From Salinimicrobium sediminis (GTDB lineage Bacteria > Bacteroidota > Bacteroidia > Flavobacteriales > Flavobacteriaceae), in the NCBI RefSeq assembly GCF_900215295.1, contig NZ_OCMF01000002.1, positions 186,001-250,000 of the forward strand: a stretch of DNA of 64,000 nucleotides, written 5' to 3'. Of the stretch, positions 63,132-64,000 are shown one piece after another. A program made the position numbers and the translations under genes. Position 1 is the first letter of the stretch. Each line of letters opens with the position of its first letter. The notes beneath the pieces are model-generated. The model made no database searches. It saw only the letters and a list, made by a program, of their open reading frames with translations, and was not told the DNA's origin.

Positions 63132-63851
63132 TTATTTCTTAGAACTGCCTTCATTGGCAAGCCTTAATATCAAATCCTTTTGCTGGCCTTCTGAAAGATT
63201 AAATTTCGGTTTGCCCATATAAGGGAAAAAATATCTGAATTCTCTGTCAAACGTTCTCCAGTTCTCTGCTATACCGCGATTTTTATTTTCGCTACCGGTG
63301 TCGGTAGAATTAATGTCATCTCCATCTTCCCCGTAAGCTGTAGCTTCCACAGTATTTCCGGCGAAGACCATACCTTCATTGATTTCAGAATAAAGCACTG
63401 CAGTCTCTCCAGATTTCGAAGGGAAATCCAGTGGCACTATAGAAAAGTGTTTGAAAATATCATTTTTGGAATTGATATCCCGTACATTAAAATCAGAATT
63501 TGTATTGTTTACCGGGTGACTAAAAATGGGTGCACCGCCTGCATCTTCAGAAATGGATTTTAGAGGCGCATAGGTTTTTTGCAGGGCATCTTTATGAGTC
63601 ACCAGGATAGCTTTGATCTTATAACCTTCCTCAACCAGATGTTTGATCCCTTCCCGGGCACCTTCTGCAGTGGTATCTATAAGGAGCATGTCCTGGCGGT
63701 TCAAATGCCTTATCGCATAACCCTGGGCACCATTTTCCATTTTAATAATAAAGGTATCGGGAATCATTTTGTGAAACTTACCGGCTTCGGCCTGTTGAAT
63801 AAATTCAGCCGACTGGCTGCTTATCACTTCTTTCTTATCTACGGACTTCAT
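63132..63851 (-). CDS. Degenerate metallo-beta-lactamase-like protein
   Basis: A 239-residue cytoplasmic protein. The layout resembles the MBL fold: an N-terminal strand, MLLIDTTAEGAREGIKHLVE like LIDTG with a helix, then ILVTHKDALQKTY where the zinc motif THxHxDH should be, and GMVFAGNTVEA where GDxLF is usual. The aspartate and histidines of the metal site are missing, so zinc-dependent hydrolysis is unlikely. The family resemblance is by pattern only. A -7-like box is close to the start, imperfect. Downstream hairpin at 63065-63100. Confidence 0.7.
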   Translation of the reverse strand: MKSVDKKEVISSQSAEFIQQAEAGKFHKMIPDTFIIKMENGAQGYAIRHLNRQDMLLIDTTAEGAREGIKHLVEEGYKIKAILVTHKDALQKTYAPLKSISEDAGGAPIFSHPVNNTNSDFNVRDINSKNDIFKHFSIVPLDFPSKSGETAVLYSEINEGMVFAGNTVEATAYGEDGDDINSTDTGSENKNRGIAENWRTFDREFRYFFPYMGKPKFNLSEGQQKDLILRLANEGSSKK

Positions 63852-63921
63852 TTATCTGATTTTTTGTGTTCAAAATAAATATACGACCGCACCCAAAAGT
63901 GCACAAAGTCTTTAGGACTGT

Positions 63922-63943
63922 TTAACTGTGGTTTCACAGTTAA
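63922..63943. promoter_or_regulatory. Perfect inverted repeat TTAACTGTG-GTTT-CACAGTTAA
   Basis: Nine-base arms across a four-base loop. It lies 71 bases upstream of the MBL-like start and near the window edge, so it may be an operator for it or a structure of a gene outside. The bases 63944-64000 show no other feature. Confidence 0.35.
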
Positions 63944-64000
63944 TTAACGACAGAATATATGCTGAAAACCTGCCATGACCGCTGAGGGAAAATCGGTCGA

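Overview
The window looks like a chromosomal segment of a marine-type Flavobacteriaceae bacterium (Bacteroidota; Gramella/Salegentibacter-like by resemblance, species not determinable here). Signs are the moderately low G+C, Bacteroidota promoters of the form TTG-N19-TAnnTTTG, weak Shine-Dalgarno sites, many lipoprotein signals, a carboxypeptidase-like TonB receptor, DUF5916, DUF6146, DUF4251 and TamL-type proteins, and an EF-G2 paralog. It is mostly ordinary core genome; no prophage, insertion sequence, CRISPR array or rRNA was seen.

Layout. 1-2.5 kb: an ATP-grasp ligase (cut by the window edge) translationally coupled to a DUF1704/MATCAP-type metallocarboxypeptidase. 2.8-3.7 kb: a tRNA-Arg(UCU) followed by an exact 353-bp-period tandem array of terminator, small GIY-YIG nuclease gene and tRNA 3' half; this is the most unusual locus. 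3.8-12 kb: small-multidrug-export-type membrane protein, a gene with an in-frame stop, HAD phosphatase, S10-type secreted peptidase, PAP2 protein, SRPBCC protein, an unrecognised 485-residue protein, an MBL-fold hydrolase. 11.8-16 kb: minus-strand run of VWA membrane protein, dihydroorotase-like pseudoenzyme, DUF4870-type protein, esterase. 16-21.4 kb: histidine kinase, TIGR02757 protein, an intergenic spacer filled with 7-base-period repeats, LolD-like ATPase, DUF5916 protein. 21.5-26 kb: MsrA, small membrane proteins, a probable metal TonB receptor with a His-rich exported partner. 26-31 kb: serA and serC, a LuxC-like acyl-CoA reductase divergent from a ferredoxin across a palindromic double promoter, FKBP isomerase. 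31-41 kb: PAP2 and CPBP membrane proteins, SMP-30 protein, an ACT-like protein divergent from aspartokinase, glycosyltransferase, Gre factor coupled to a gluconokinase/6-phosphogluconate dehydrogenase fusion, DoxX, OmpA. 41-49.3 kb: tamB-tamL outer-membrane assembly pair and upp. 49.5-64 kb: NTF2-like, disordered and secreted proteins, amino-acid permease, universal stress protein, cupin, cold-shock protein, M61 peptidase, EF-G2, DUF1569, DUF4251, a short hydroxyacyl-CoA-dehydrogenase-like protein, aconitase and a degenerate MBL-like protein.

Functionally the window mixes central metabolism (serine, aspartate family, pentose phosphate, TCA, pyrimidine salvage), envelope assembly (TamB/TamL, LolD, OmpA), metal uptake and stress functions. 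All family assignments rest on motifs read by eye; no database search was run.
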